64,000 bases of DNA from Platanthera guangdongensis. Taxonomy: Eukaryota; Streptophyta; Magnoliopsida; Asparagales; Orchidaceae. The position numbers and the translations under genes are program-made. Each line of letters starts with the position of its first letter. Within the stretch, counting starts at the first letter, position 1. The DNA lies in NCBI GenBank assembly GCA_039583875.1, contig CM077150.1, forward strand, positions 5,164,332 through 5,228,331, written 5' to 3'. The notes under the pieces are model-generated. The model was not told the origin of the DNA. It searched no databases and worked only from the letters and a program-made list of their open reading frames with translations. Below are positions 41,170-53,189 of this stretch, piece after piece.

Positions 41170-42290
41170 GAAGTGGAAGTTGGCGTCTGATTGGGCAGAT
41201 CACTTAGACCGCAACTGGTTAGGCGGCTGGATGTTGACGGATAGCCGGCTTCCGGCTTCTGTTTTTCTTTGTTGCGGTTTTGATCAGTAAGCATCCTAGG
41301 AGGTAACCGGGCGATTAGCTTTGGGCTAATCGCGGCTGTTGCGCTCTGAACTGTGAGACCACACAGTCTGCTTGGAGCTTTCAGGTTCTCTGCCTAGCAT
41401 GGAGGCAGACGGTTAGAGCGGTCTGCGAAGGCTAACCTCACAGTTTACTGGGGCCTTCTTGCGCGGGTTGATGTCAGAGTTCATTGGGTTGTGTTGACTT
41501 GTTGTGACAAGTCTGGTTAGTTGCCTAGTCGGGGCTGCTGTGTTGCGTGGTCTGGAAGCAGAGATTGCAAAACTACGCGGTCTGGTGGCAGAGACCGGCA
41601 GTTCGTCATAGGCGCGTTGCTGACTCAGGACATGTGGCTGGATTACTCTATGTCCACGTGGACTGAGATTATTGTTCACTCGGATATGCTGACTGGTGGT
41701 TCTTACGGCATAAGCGGTTAGATGGTTATCGTGCGTGACCTGATGTTGGTATCCGCACTTGTGCAGATAGGTGATGCTAGCTGCAAGATGATGCACGGTT
41801 TTCCTATCGTTATGGGCGGTGATCACACTCCCACTGTCGCCTATAAATAGTGGTCCCCGCCTCGTCATATAAAAACGAGAACAATGAGAACTCACCTCGC
41901 ATTTAGAACTTGTAGTTAGTTTTTTCTAACCGGTGCGACTAATTGAAGTTGATTTGTACTGTGCAGGTTGTGCGGCTAGCACCGGACGACTAGTCAATTA
42001 GTTGGAAGGCTCAGTGTGGAACATTTCGTGGTTTACAGTCAGTGGTATATGGCAGGTCGCGACTAGGCGACTTGAACTCACTTCCTCCGGGTTACGGATA
42101 GTTCGAGGCGTTCGCCCGGTCTATCAGCGGGTTCTATTTTTCAGTTCATCATCATTCAATAATAGGCAATCTAAGCGACTTGGTTGCGGTTTGGCGACTT
42201 GGCGGTTTCAGCGAACAAGACTGGCGGTTAGCGGCTTGTGCGTCTTCAGTTTTCTGACCGTGCGATTTCTTCTCTGTCTGTAGTTTTTTG
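41170..42290 (+). mobile_element. LTR-like sequence rich in GCGGTT/GCGGTC
   Basis: Has an LTR-like TATA (CGCCTATAAATAGTGGTCCCC at about 41839) followed by a leader with CTCACCTCGCATT. The vocabulary (GACCGC, GCGGTC, GCGGTTAG) resembles 42880-43140 and 44340-45255, suggesting pieces of one retroelement family. Ends and primer site could not be fixed. Confidence 0.35.
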
Positions 42291-42299
42291 TTTCCACTG

Positions 42300-42875
42300 G
42301 GTGCATTGTGAATCATGTCTCGCAATGTATACATCGCCCTGTAAAGAAGAAATTAATTCCAAATTGAGACTCTTGTGCTTCTTATTTCTACTTGACTTGT
42401 TTTTGGTTGAGTGTTCTTGCGACCTTTCTCGACTTCCTAGAAATTTTCACAGGAAATGAGAGTTATTATCAGTTCATGTTATTATTTTATTTCAACTTTC
42501 TAAAGTTCAAAATTTGACATTTATTCCGCTACATTCGTGTATGTCGGAGATATCAATTTTTATTTGCATTGATTTTTTAAATGATAATCACTCCTTTAAG
42601 TTAGTGTTTAAAGATTGGTCTCCAATACCACAAATTATTTCAACTTGGATGTGATTGTTAAATTTTCTCAAAGTGGTCAGCAAGATAACCTAAAGCCAAA
42701 TTAATATTCTCAAAACTATCCAGTTAACATCTTGATCATGCGGAAGCCCAAAGAGCACGCTTAACACCAAACGCAAATGGAAGAACAAACAGGTCTTATA
42801 TTCATTCACACTTCTTTGCAAGACAAAGTATACATAGCGAGACATGATTTCGTTAGTACACAAGCTACAAACAGA
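42300..42875. other. Unassigned
   Basis: AT-rich sequence, nothing recognised. Confidence 0.2.
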
Positions 42876-43170
42876 AAACACAAAACAAGCCGGGCAGACA
42901 GCACTGGAGACCGTCGAGACCGCCCAGTCCGCCAAGGTCGCCGAAGCCGCCCGAGCTGAAGCTGCTACACGTCGAATAGCACACGGAGTCCGCCGAGACC
43001 GCGAGGTCGTGCGGACACACCGTTATTCGCTGTCTGCTGAAGAACTGAAGAACAGACCGCCTACCCGCCTGAGACCGACGGACAGGTTATTGGAACTTGG
43101 AAAAGCTGAAGCAGAAAACCGACAAGTCGCAGAAGCGACCAGCTGAGACTGCACACTTCAATGTCAAACT

Positions 43171-43700
43171 CACTACAAGAAAAATCTCATTTAGCAAGGG
43201 AAATTAGGAAGGGTTAACAATCTCATACTAATTAGCATCAAATTTAGCTAGTATTTTTCTTTTTAACTTTACCTACGAAAATAGCAAGAAAATTTTTTTG
43301 TTGCAAATATAGCAACAAGTTTTTTTGTTGCAAAATTTGTGTTGCTAAAATAACAACGAATTTTTTTGTTGCAAATTTTATGTTGCTAAACAACAACAAA
43401 TTTTTTGTTGCAAAATATTTATTGAGAGAAAAAATTTTCGTCCAAAAATTGTTATGGCTCTTTACAAAATTATTCCCTCACATAAAATATAATTATTGTT
43501 TATATATATTTTTATAAAATAGTATAAATTATTTATTTAACAAAAAATTAATAATATATTTAATTCTTTATATAATTTTATATTGTTATAAATTATTTAA
43601 ATACCTATATATATTTATAAATTAAATATAGATTATTATTAATTTATTATTTAACAGAATAATTGTATATATATATATATATATATATAAATTATATAAA
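43171..43700. mobile_element. CACTA transposon terminus with subterminal repeats
   Basis: Starts CACTACAAGAAAAAT, the conserved terminal motif of plant CACTA (En/Spm) elements. It is followed by short subterminal repeats in both orientations (TTTTTTTGTTGCAAA, TTGTTGCAAAATTT, GTTGCTAAA..AACAAC) at about 43295-43415, then AT-rich sequence. The matching right terminus (TTTTCTTGTAGTG) was not found, so it is a truncated end. It interrupts GC-rich LTR-like sequence (42880-43140 / 44100-45255). Confidence 0.75.
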
Positions 43701-43707
43701 CAAAATC

Positions 43708-44080
43708 ATGTGCGGGCAAACGGGCGTACGGGCAAGGGTCAAAATGATCTTAATTGAAAAGTGATCAACATGAAAGTTGTAGATCTCGGCGAGACGACAA
43801 CTTTCATGTTGATCAATTTTTGATTTGGAGCCATCTTGGCCCTCGATTTGAGCTCCGAAATCTGGGGCGGCGAGATTGTTACTGTAGCACTCACGCCGCC
43901 CCAGATTTCGGGGCCAAATCAAGGGGCAAAAAACGGATCCAAATCAAAAGGTGATCAACATAAAAGTTGTTCGTCTCGCCGAGATCTACAACTTTCATGT
44001 TGATCACTTTTCGATTCTAAATCTCTTGACCCTCAAATTGCGCTACCCGTACGCCCGCACGCAACTTCTTGCTCGCACAT
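43708..44080. mobile_element. Nested fold-back element
   Basis: The outer arms pair (ATGTGCGGGC...CGGGCGTACGGG and its complement near 44050). Inside, GTGATCAACATGAAAGTTGT occurs in both orientations within each arm (43762, 43800, 43952, 43990), so each half also folds on itself. The centre pairs CCGAAATCTGGGGCGGCG with CGCCGCCCCAGATTTCGG. No target duplication identified. Confidence 0.7.
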
Positions 44081-44229
44081 ATATCTCCCCATATATATAT
44101 ATATATATACTCACGTATGTGTACTCCTGGCTCCTTGAAGCTAGCCGCGCGACCTGCACACAGCAAACCGTCAACACTACTCAACCCGCGCGGACAGAAA
44201 ACCGCAGACCGCAATACTTGACCAAGCTC

Positions 44230-45255
44230 AACTTACTGTTCATTCCATTACTGTAGACGTGTCGGGGGGGGGGGGTCTATTTATAGGCGAGGTGAGGAGT
44301 GTGGTCACCACCCTAGTGAATAGAATCACCACCCCAGCCCGCGCACTAGCAAAACATCCGTCTGCTAAGTCCGCAAAGACTTAGCCGGATTCCAAGAAAA
44401 CCGTCAGGAGCAAGACACAGATGTTCACTACTAGGCGGTCTTGCACCAGACCGCTCACACTATGCGGACAAGGTACAGTCCGCACACACCATCACACGGA
44501 TAGCCACAACCCTTCAGCGACAGTCCGCACATGCAAGAGGCAGTCCGCACAGCACAAGAGCAAAGCCTCCATCCACCACAAGTCCACGACCAAAAGGCAG
44601 TCTGCTCGGTCAACAGCGGACTTGAAGGATACAGCGGACACACTGGACTTGTCACAGAATGTGACGAAGTATAGTAAAGCACCAAAGGGCCTAGCGCGAG
44701 CTCGGCGGACAAGGCTCAGTCTGCCAACACCCAAAGCAGATCACCAACACTCCTCCAGAGTAAGGCATAGACCGCAAGCTATACTCGCACAGCTGCCCAG
44801 ACAAACGGTCAACTGCCGGACTACGACACCAGTCCGCTCAATCCTCCACAGCAGCTAGCACCTGATGTACCACCAGAGCTCGGCAAGGGCCACAACCAAA
44901 CTCCAAGGCCAGTCCGCCACAGCGGACACCGCGTACACGCCAGTCCGCAAGCCTCCCGCGGATAGAACACTCAATCCGCTGGTTAACACAAGCTTGCACA
45001 ACCACGGCCGCTGAACAAAGCACTGCCTACAGTCCTCAAACCGCAGTCCGCTCAGTCCGCATCGCCAGAAGCCCGACTTCTCTGGCCATAGACCAACCAA
45101 GCCTCACACCAGACTGCTCAGGGCGCATACCAGGCCGCACAGGCTGCTCTTCAACAGCCAATCCATCAAGACAGCTAAGGTCACCAGGCCGCACCAGCAG
45201 TCCGCCCAGGCCGCGGACTCAGACCGCTCAGGCCGCACAGTCCGCGCCGGCTGCC
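44230..45255 (-). mobile_element. LTR-like sequence rich in CAGTCCGC
   Basis: On the minus strand a TATA-like CTATAAATAGACCC lies next to a G-tract (44263-44285). The remainder is an unusual low-complexity mixture of GCGGACTG and GCGGCCTG words with no protein similarity. It probably is the regulatory (LTR) part of a retroelement related to 41170-42290. Confidence 0.35.
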
Positions 45256-45519
45256 CATCACCCACTTACACTTCACAAATTTCAACAGTGATACCATGAA
45301 CAACTGAAGGTTGTGAAATGTATTATAACCAAAGAATTACAACTGCACAACCAGCTTCAAGTGGGATGGTGTAATTGCATGAGATTGAATGAAAGGAGGT
45401 ACCCAGTTTTTAGTCTCAAATATCTTACTTATAATTAATCGTACCTCCATGTTTATTTAACAAATAATTTTTTAAAATTTATGAAGGTGAAAAAATTGAA
45501 GAAAGGGAGCCATGAAAGA

Positions 45520-45800
45520 TTTAAAAAATGAATCGGGGCCGGCGAACCCGCCGGTGGGCTCCGGGCAGGCCGCCGGCGGCGGCAGAGGAGGGGCGGGAGG
45601 AAGGGGCGGGAGGAACTGCGTATCGGGATTTTCCGCTGTGTGAACAGTGCTAGAAAACAGGATTTGGTTATTGACAGTCCTCATATTTTGAATCCAACGG
45701 CCCGTATTTGATGGAGCTTGATTGGACGATCCAGATGAGTTTCATGGTGTGATTGAGATATGCATATTGTATTATATATGTAAAGATATATTGATGTGTA
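45520..45800. repeat. Second copy of the GC-rich repeat family
   Basis: Shares with 12840-13160 the order CCGGTGGGC.CCGGGCAGGCCGCC, TGTGAACAGTG, ATTTGG.TATTG.C.GTC, ATCCAAC, TTGAT...GATC and GATATGCATATTGT.TTATAT. It is shorter in the GC-rich core. Confidence 0.6.
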
Positions 45801-45933
45801 AATAAAAAATATTGCTTGTGATAGCCAATTCTCAATTGTAGTGCTAATGATCCAATAGAGATTGGAGAATAGCCAAAAATTTATATTTAGTACATAATAG
45901 GTCCACGGGGAGCCCGTGCAATAGTGACAGTAA

Positions 45934-46433
45934 NNNNNNNNNNNNNNNNNNNNNNNNNNNNNNNNNNNNNNNNNNNNNNNNNNNNNNNNNNNNNNNNNNN
46001 NNNNNNNNNNNNNNNNNNNNNNNNNNNNNNNNNNNNNNNNNNNNNNNNNNNNNNNNNNNNNNNNNNNNNNNNNNNNNNNNNNNNNNNNNNNNNNNNNNNN
46101 NNNNNNNNNNNNNNNNNNNNNNNNNNNNNNNNNNNNNNNNNNNNNNNNNNNNNNNNNNNNNNNNNNNNNNNNNNNNNNNNNNNNNNNNNNNNNNNNNNNN
46201 NNNNNNNNNNNNNNNNNNNNNNNNNNNNNNNNNNNNNNNNNNNNNNNNNNNNNNNNNNNNNNNNNNNNNNNNNNNNNNNNNNNNNNNNNNNNNNNNNNNN
46301 NNNNNNNNNNNNNNNNNNNNNNNNNNNNNNNNNNNNNNNNNNNNNNNNNNNNNNNNNNNNNNNNNNNNNNNNNNNNNNNNNNNNNNNNNNNNNNNNNNNN
46401 NNNNNNNNNNNNNNNNNNNNNNNNNNNNNNNNN
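45934..46433. other. Assembly gap, 500 N
   Basis: A run of exactly 500 N. It hides the left end of the copia 3' LTR (the first 54 bp of the partner LTR, 55497-55550, have no counterpart) and its target duplication. Confidence 1.
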
Positions 46434-47147
46434 TAATTCCAATTCCCAAGCAACACCACCTTTAAACCGGCGAGAACAATTATTGCCGAGAAGGCTACCC
46501 AGCGAGATCCTCCTCATCGAAAACACCCCGGCGAGACACAACGTCTACAGCGTGCTTTCTCCACGAGCTCCACCCTTACACGGCGGAGACTGCCACCACT
46601 CCGCGAGTTGATGACGGCGAGCTCCAGCGGGCAAGAGTATAGGGTGGCGAGATGTCCGCAGCGGTGCTTCTAGCGAGATGGTCGCAGCTACCCAGTGAGC
46701 TGCTCCGGCGAGATCACCCCTTAGCGCGAGCTGCAAGGCCGGGCAAATCTCCTACCCGCGAGAACAACTATGGCGAGGTTGGCGGCACTCCCGGCGAGTA
46801 CAATGGGGGAGAGAAAACAGTATTTCCTGCGGGAAATACGATGCGGGAGGCCTTAGAATCTCTCTCTATTTCTCTCTATCTCTCTTAAATATTTTGTTCA
46901 CAGGAAAAAACCAACAAGTGGGAAAAAAACTCCCTCTTCTTTTAACGATTTTTCTCTCCCATTTCAAATAGACAAACTACAAGCCTTTATATAGGCTACT
47001 TTCAACCAACAAAGTTGCGACACTGGCATGCACAATAAATGCAATCACATCACCCTCTCTCTCCACTAAAATAAATATAGAACATACAAATATAAAATAT
47101 TTATATTTATATGTGAGATGTTGACCAAGTCAACTCTAATTCCAACA
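46434..47147 (-). repeat. 3' LTR of the outer copia (partial)
   Basis: Aligns with 55551-56270 from TAATTCCAATTC to CTAATTCCAACA, including the TTTATATAGGCTACT TATA region. Confidence 0.9.
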
Positions 47148-47159
47148 AACTCCCCCTCA

Positions 47160-47584
47160 ACTTGACATACCATGCCGAGTTGCCCTTTAGCTTTAGAAAG
47201 TCTCCACTTTCAATGTCATAGTGAAGATGTCTGCAACCTGCTCTCCGGTAGGGCAATACACTACTTCACTGTCTCAGCTCCACTGCTCCCGAAGGAAATG
47301 ATACCTCGTCTCGATGTGCTTGCTCCTCCCATGCAGCACCGGGTTCTTCGCGAGCTGGATGCCGACATGGTATCCACTAGCACTGTCGTTGGCCCTTCCT
47401 GCGCATGATGCAACTCTCCCAGAAGGTTCCGTAGCCAAAGGGCTTGGCAAGCGCATGTCGCCGCTGCGATGTACTCCGCCTCGCAAGATGATAAGGCTAT
47501 AGTAGCCTCTTCTTAGAACTCCATGAGAACGTCGCGGTTTCCATGTTGAACGCAACCCGGAAGTGCTCTTCCGGTCGTTCACAT
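47160..47584 (-). pseudogene. Outer copia RNase H, C-terminal part
   Basis: Read on the minus strand with frame changes it contains the end of copia RNase H: SSCEAEYIAA-like start, the ...ALWLRNLLGEL... segment and the final TKHIDxRYHFLREQ motif (about 47290-47330). The domain is cut at 47584 by the nested element; its upstream half resumes at 51770. Confidence 0.65.
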
Positions 47585-48936
47585 TGTTAAAATGCAACCA
47601 GTGCTTACTTTTCTCAACCTTTTTCTTCTTACTTTTTACATACGGTTAGCATTGTTTTATTATACAGGAGGCATTAACTGCACCGCTTAAGACTAGGGGC
47701 ATCTCTACTAAAGCCCAGTTACACACACAAGGCTTTTGTTTTTTATATATATATAGGCTCATTTATACATTCATTTATACATACACCTGCTTATAGATAT
47801 TATGCTTCTTAGCGATACTGCTTCCGCTTTATGCGTGCATTCCAGTGACGCCGGAGCTAGGTTTTTCTTTCAACATTCCCCCTTGTAGCTCTAGGCGTTG
47901 AAGTTGAATGCGGTCGCGTAAGTCTTCATATCTTCCTTGAGTCAGCGGTTTGTCATGAGATCAGCTAATGATCTTCAGATCTGCAAAAGTTTAACACAAT
48001 TTGCTTTGAGTCCACCAGTTGACGGATGAAATGGTATTTTAGATCGATGTGCTTCGTTCTTTGATGTTGTACAGGATTCTCTGCTATGGATATGGCAGAT
48101 TGATTATCACAAATAGTGTGATTGCACTTTCCATACTTCATTCGTCATTCATTTCTGTTCTATTTTCGTTTTCGAATCTGTCGTCCGGGTTTCCATTTTC
48201 ATTTCTGTAGCATTCGTTGAAGCCAAATGGCTTCGGATGCGGCATGTGTAATGGCAACATACTCTGCTTCGGCGGATGACAAAGCTACAGATTTCTGTTG
48301 TTTGGTACTCCAAGCAATTAATTTGGAACAAGAAAGAACAAATTACCACTAGTACTTATGCGATTATCTAAACATCCACCCCAGTCACTGTCACTGTATC
48401 CTTTTTATGATAGCAGTTTGATCTTGTTTATAGTATAAACCCATGTGTGTAGTTCCTTTCAGATAACGAAAGATGCGTTTTACTGCCATCATATGCATCG
48501 TTGATGGATTACTTACATATCTTGACACAATATTTACTGCATTATGTATGTCTGGACGTGTATAGCTGTCAGATAAACTAGTGTGCCCACCATTTTGCGA
48601 TATAATGTTGCATATGTAGCTTGGGAACCATCTCGTTTCAGTAACTTGTTATATGTCACCATGGTATCTTTACCACATTTGCCTCTACCATGTGAAACGT
48701 TGTAATAGATCTAAGCAATATTCCCTTGATGGATAAAGGTATACTGTGGATGTTGTTCCACTTGTAAGCCTAGAAAATATTCATTTGCCCTAAGTCTGAT
48801 ATCTCAAACTTTTGCTACACTTTCTGTATTTCTTTGGGGAGATGATGATTCAGCTGCATCAACCTCTGGTGAGAAATGAGACTTGTGCCTCGAAAAGGTG
48901 AACCTTCACAGGATGGTTGAGAGTGTTGCTCTTTTC

Positions 48937-49813
48937 CTATAGGATAGCATCATCCTCAATAACCGTGGGTACCTTTGTATTTCTTGATTCTGATCTCCTT
49001 ATTTGTCCAGTTCCATGTTTATCTTCATGAAAGATGACATTTCTTGAAATAAGAACTTTGTTCGTAATCGGATTAAATAATTTGTATGCTTTTGATTCTT
49101 GACTGTAGCCAATCAAGATACATGCAACACTCTTTGCATCCAGTTTATCTCGTTTAAAACTTGGTATGTGAGTATAAACCAATAGACCCAAACACTCGGA
49201 AATGGGCCACAAACTGTTTCTTCTATCCACATTTCAAATGGGGTACTATTTTTCAAAGCCTTGTTGGCACCGTGTTTAATAAATATACTGCACAATTTAC
49301 TGCTCTCTGCCCATAGACCCTTTGGTAATTGTTTTGGTGTCATCATTGTACGTGCCATTTCAAGTATTGGTCCTATTCCTTCTTTCAACAACACCGTTTT
49401 GCTGTGGTGTCATTGGAGTGGACAACTGTCTAGTGACTCCATGTGTGTTACAGAATGTGATGAAGTCATATTCAAAAATTCACCACCTCTATCACTTCGT
49501 ATGGTTTTTACTTGAAACTTTGTTTGTTTTTCTACCATTGCTTTGAACACTTGAAATACTGATATACGTCTGATTTATGCTTCATGAAGTATATCCATTG
49601 CATGCGTGAGTAATCATCTACTATAAGTAAAAAATAAAGGTTACCTGAGATTGATGGTGTTCTTGCTGGACCCCATACATCCATATGGATCAATTGTAAT
49701 GGCTTAGAAGCTCTCCATGTTGAATATTGAGGAAATACCTGTTGGCTTTGCTTGCCTTGTGCACAATCTTCACATGCTTCAGTACTAGTCATTATTGTTG
49801 GGAGTCCTCTCAC
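48937..49813 (-). pseudogene. Nested copia integrase
   Basis: The minus strand reads CEDCAQGKQSQQVFPQYSTW, PLQLIHMDVWGPARTPSISG, YFLLIVDDYSRMQWIYFMKH (rve core), then NSTPFEMWIEE and the C-terminal KSVACILIGYSQESKAYKLF and SRNVIFHEDK. One frameshift lies between the core and the second half. Confidence 0.85.
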
Positions 49814-51450
49814 TAATGAGTATTTTGCCCAATTTATGTAGATCAGTCATATTCAAATGACCATATCTTTTGTGCCAAAGCCTAGACAGGTAATGCTCCT
49901 CTTGAGAGATATGAGTCATATGATGTCTCATTAAACAAGGGAATATTTTATTATGAGCCATCTTAACTGTCATAAGGACATTTTAGATGTTGCAGCAATG
50001 ATCTGACACTGATTATTTTTAAAGATAACTTCATTCCCGGCTTGAATTAGTTGGCCAATGCTCAGCAAATTATGCTGTAACTGTGGGACATATAGAACAT
50101 CTCGGATTGTTTGGGAATACCTTGAAATTACAGACAGTCAAATCTCCTTGACCTTCAATTTTCATTATATTGTCATTGACAATCATCACATCAACTTTAT
50201 TGACTTTATTCATATGTTGAATATGGCTGGATTGTTGCACATATGATTTGTACAGCCACTATCAAGTAGCCACAAATCATTTGCTTGGTTGTCATTCACC
50301 TCATGCTGTGCAGGTGGATATTCTTCCTGCTCAATATAAAACAGTTGGTCTGGGGGCTCTGCCTGTGTTGTCGATGATTCAGAAATCTGAGTTCCTTTAT
50401 TTTTGTACAACAGTCTTTTTTGAGGTGATTAGCTCGTTACATGTTTTACATTTATAAAAACATGTCCGCATATCATGATTGGAGCGTTACACAGTACACA
50501 ATATAATTTTGTTGGACCACCTTCAGGAATAGTTTCTCTATAATCTCTTCTTTCTCCACTTTCTCGGCCACGGCCTCTTCCTCGAATCTTCCTCTAAAAT
50601 TCCCTCGATTACTTTCTGTGGAGGCTGAGGTTTTCTTCAGGATATAAAGCGGCTTTATTGTCCCTTTTTGAGAAAGATTTGATATGTAGTGCCTGCTCTG
50701 ATGGGAGATTCTCATAATCATGAAACCTCTCTTCATGTGCCAACAAAGTGCCTCGAAGTTCTATCATAGAATATGTCTAGATTTTTTGATTCCTCAATAG
50801 CTGCAACGATATAATTATATTTCTTTGGTAATCGTCGCAACACTTTGGTAACGATTTTTTGTTCTTCTATGAATCATCATAAGAGCGAATATCATTTACC
50901 ATTACATGAATTCGTGAAAAATAGGAGGACATACTCTCCCTGGCTTCATATTCATGTTTTCAAACTCAGTCCATGCAGCCTGTAATTTGAGGACTATAGT
51001 CTTTTCATTACCTTATATGCTGTTTGCAATGTTTCCCAAGCTTGCTTTGCAGATTCAGCAGCAATTATGCGTGGAAAAATAACTTTACTGACACCTTGCT
51101 GGATATTCAGAAGTGCCTTTGCATCTTTTTTAAATTATAATTATATTCTTTTGCGACTGTAGCATCCCATGTTGTCAATGGGTGCTTCTCAGGGGTTTCG
51201 AAAAACCATCAATACAAGTGTCCAAAGACCTTGTGATTGAAAAAGGTTCTCATTTGTACTTGTCAAAGGGTGTAATCTTCGCCATCAAAGATTGGAACAC
51301 CCATTGTGAATATTGAAATGAGTTGAGGATGTTGATGAGGTACTAGCCATATGATGAGATAGGGAAGAGAAACTCACTATGTACTGTACTCTGTTCAGGT
51401 ACTGTTACCTGCTAAAGATCTACTCTGATGGCGTTCTGCACACCTCTGAT
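49785..51450 (-). pseudogene. Nested copia gag and protease
   Basis: The minus strand shows the protease active site LWLLDSGCTNHMCNNPAIF (50210-50410), the gag-pre-integrase zinc-binding HKRYGHLNMTDLHKLGK (49785-49973), and a gag tail rich in Arg/Gly/Glu (NRGNFRGRFEEE) near 50600. Frames are broken by single-base changes. Confidence 0.75.
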
Positions 51451-51769
51451 GAAGAACCGATGCTCTGATACCAATGTTAAATGCAACCAGTGCTTACTTT
51501 CTCAACCTTTTTCTTCTTACTTTTTACATACGTAGCATTGTTTATTATACAGGAGGCATTAGCTGCACCGCTTAAGACTAGTGGGCATCTCTACTAAAGC
51601 CAGTTACACACACAAGGCCTTTTTGTTTTTTTTTTATATATATAGGCCATTTATACATTCATTTATACATACACCTGCTTATAATATTATGCTTCTTAGC
51701 GATATCCTGCTTCCGCTTTATGCGTGCATTCCAGTGACGCCGGAGCTAGGTTTTTCTTTCAACACACAT

Positions 51770-52560
51770 CTCCTTCATAGTCGCTATCCGAGTAGCCGAC
51801 TAGCTTCAACTCTCCTCCAGATGAGTACTTCAGGCCATGGTCCCGAGTCCCGTTCACATACCTCAGGATCCTCTTCGCTGCTGTGAAGTGGTCCTGCTTG
51901 GGTTCCTCCATGTGCCTGCTTACTACCCCGACGCATACATGATGTCCGGCCTAGTGAAAGTCAAGTACCTTAGACTTCCGACCAGGCTCTTGAACATAGT
52001 TGGGTCCACTCCTTCCTCTTCGGAATCCTTCCTCAGCTTTGTTCCAGGGTCCGCAGGAGTGGAGATAGTCTTGCTACCCTCCATCCTGAACCTTTCAGAA
52101 TCTCCTCGGCATACTTCTTTTGGGAGATGAAGATCTCATCTTCTCTCTGCTGCACCTCAACTCCCAGAAGTAGCTAAGCTCTCCCAAGTCCGTCATCTCG
52201 AACTCCTTCTTCATCAGCCTCTTGAATTCTTCGAACATCGTAGGGTTGCTCCCAGTGAATATCATGTCATCCACGTATAGACATAGGATCATGATATCCC
52301 CGCTCTTCTCCACCTTTCATGTAGAGAGCATACTCATATGGGCACTTGATATACCCATGCTCCTGAAGGAATTTGTCTATCCTCCCATTCCAGCTCGGGC
52401 TCCCTGCTTCAGTCCGTACAAGGCTTTGCCCAGCTTGCAGACTTTTCTCTCCTTGCCTTTCACAACGTACCCTGGAGGCTGCTCGATGTACACATCCTCC
52501 TCCGTACCCATTCAGATACGCCGCCACAGCATCCATTGCATGATAGTCCATCCGTAGTGT
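51770..52560 (-). pseudogene. Outer copia reverse transcriptase and RNase H start
   Basis: Contains [11 protein letters not shown] (RT), DKFLQEHGYIKCPYEYALYM, MILCLYVDDMIFTGSNPTMF with the catalytic YVDD, and KKEFEMTDLGELSYF. Near 51790 a YSDSDYEGD-type RNase H motif follows. Several frameshifts. Confidence 0.82.
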
Positions 52561-53189
52561 GCCTCCAGTACGATGATCAGCCTTATAGTATCGATCCGCG
52601 CCACCGGGGCGTAGACTTCATCATAGTCCACCCTTGGACTTGTCTATACCCTTTCACCACCAGCCTTGCCTTGTGCTTCTCCACAGCTCCATCTTTGTTT
52701 TTCTTCACCTTGTAAAACTTATTTCACCCCGAGGGGTTTGTGGCCCGCCGTGGATCAACTAGCTCCCATGTATCGTTCTTCTTGATGGAAGCCATCTCGG
52801 CATCCATCGTCGTCCTTCAAGATTTCTCCTGGGCAGCTTCTTCATAGGACGTGGCTCGCAATCTGCTAAGAGACAATATAATGAATAGTTAGCATGAATT
52901 GGGACCGTCTCCTCATAGAGCTCCCCCAACCCCTCATCTTGGGTGGTGGACTCTCGGAGTCACTCCGGCTCCCGCTTCCCTCCAGAATTTCTTCCACATG
53001 AGTTTTCCCCTCTTGAGTAGGAGGTGGAAGCTCCCCTGAATTTCTACTCGGTGGTGATGGCGGCTCAGCTCCACCATTCTCGGCTCCAGCCTCATGACCA
53101 CCCTCTTCCTCATTTTCGAAGAACATGCCCTCCATACTTCTCGTCTCCTCATCCCAGCTCCAGCTGCTTCCTTCTTCAAACACCACGTC

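Larger units (their letters stand above)
47585..51764 (-). mobile_element. Nested Ty1/copia element, TSD CACAT, reverse transcriptase deleted
   Basis: LTRs 47585-47875 (3') and 51475-51764 (5'), about 290 bp each and nearly identical. CACAT flanks both sides (47580-47584, 51765-51769). The primer site TGGTATCAGAGCATCGG follows the 5' LTR. The interior encodes gag, protease and integrase, but jumps from integrase C-terminus (about 48940) to the RT tail (FLGLQVEQHPQYTFIHQGK, about 48780-48720), so most of RT including the YVDD loop is missing. This is a defective, relatively young copy. Confidence 0.9.

Noticed and set aside
45681..46541. Long frames crossing the N run
   Set aside because: They consist mostly of unknown residues from the 500-N gap.
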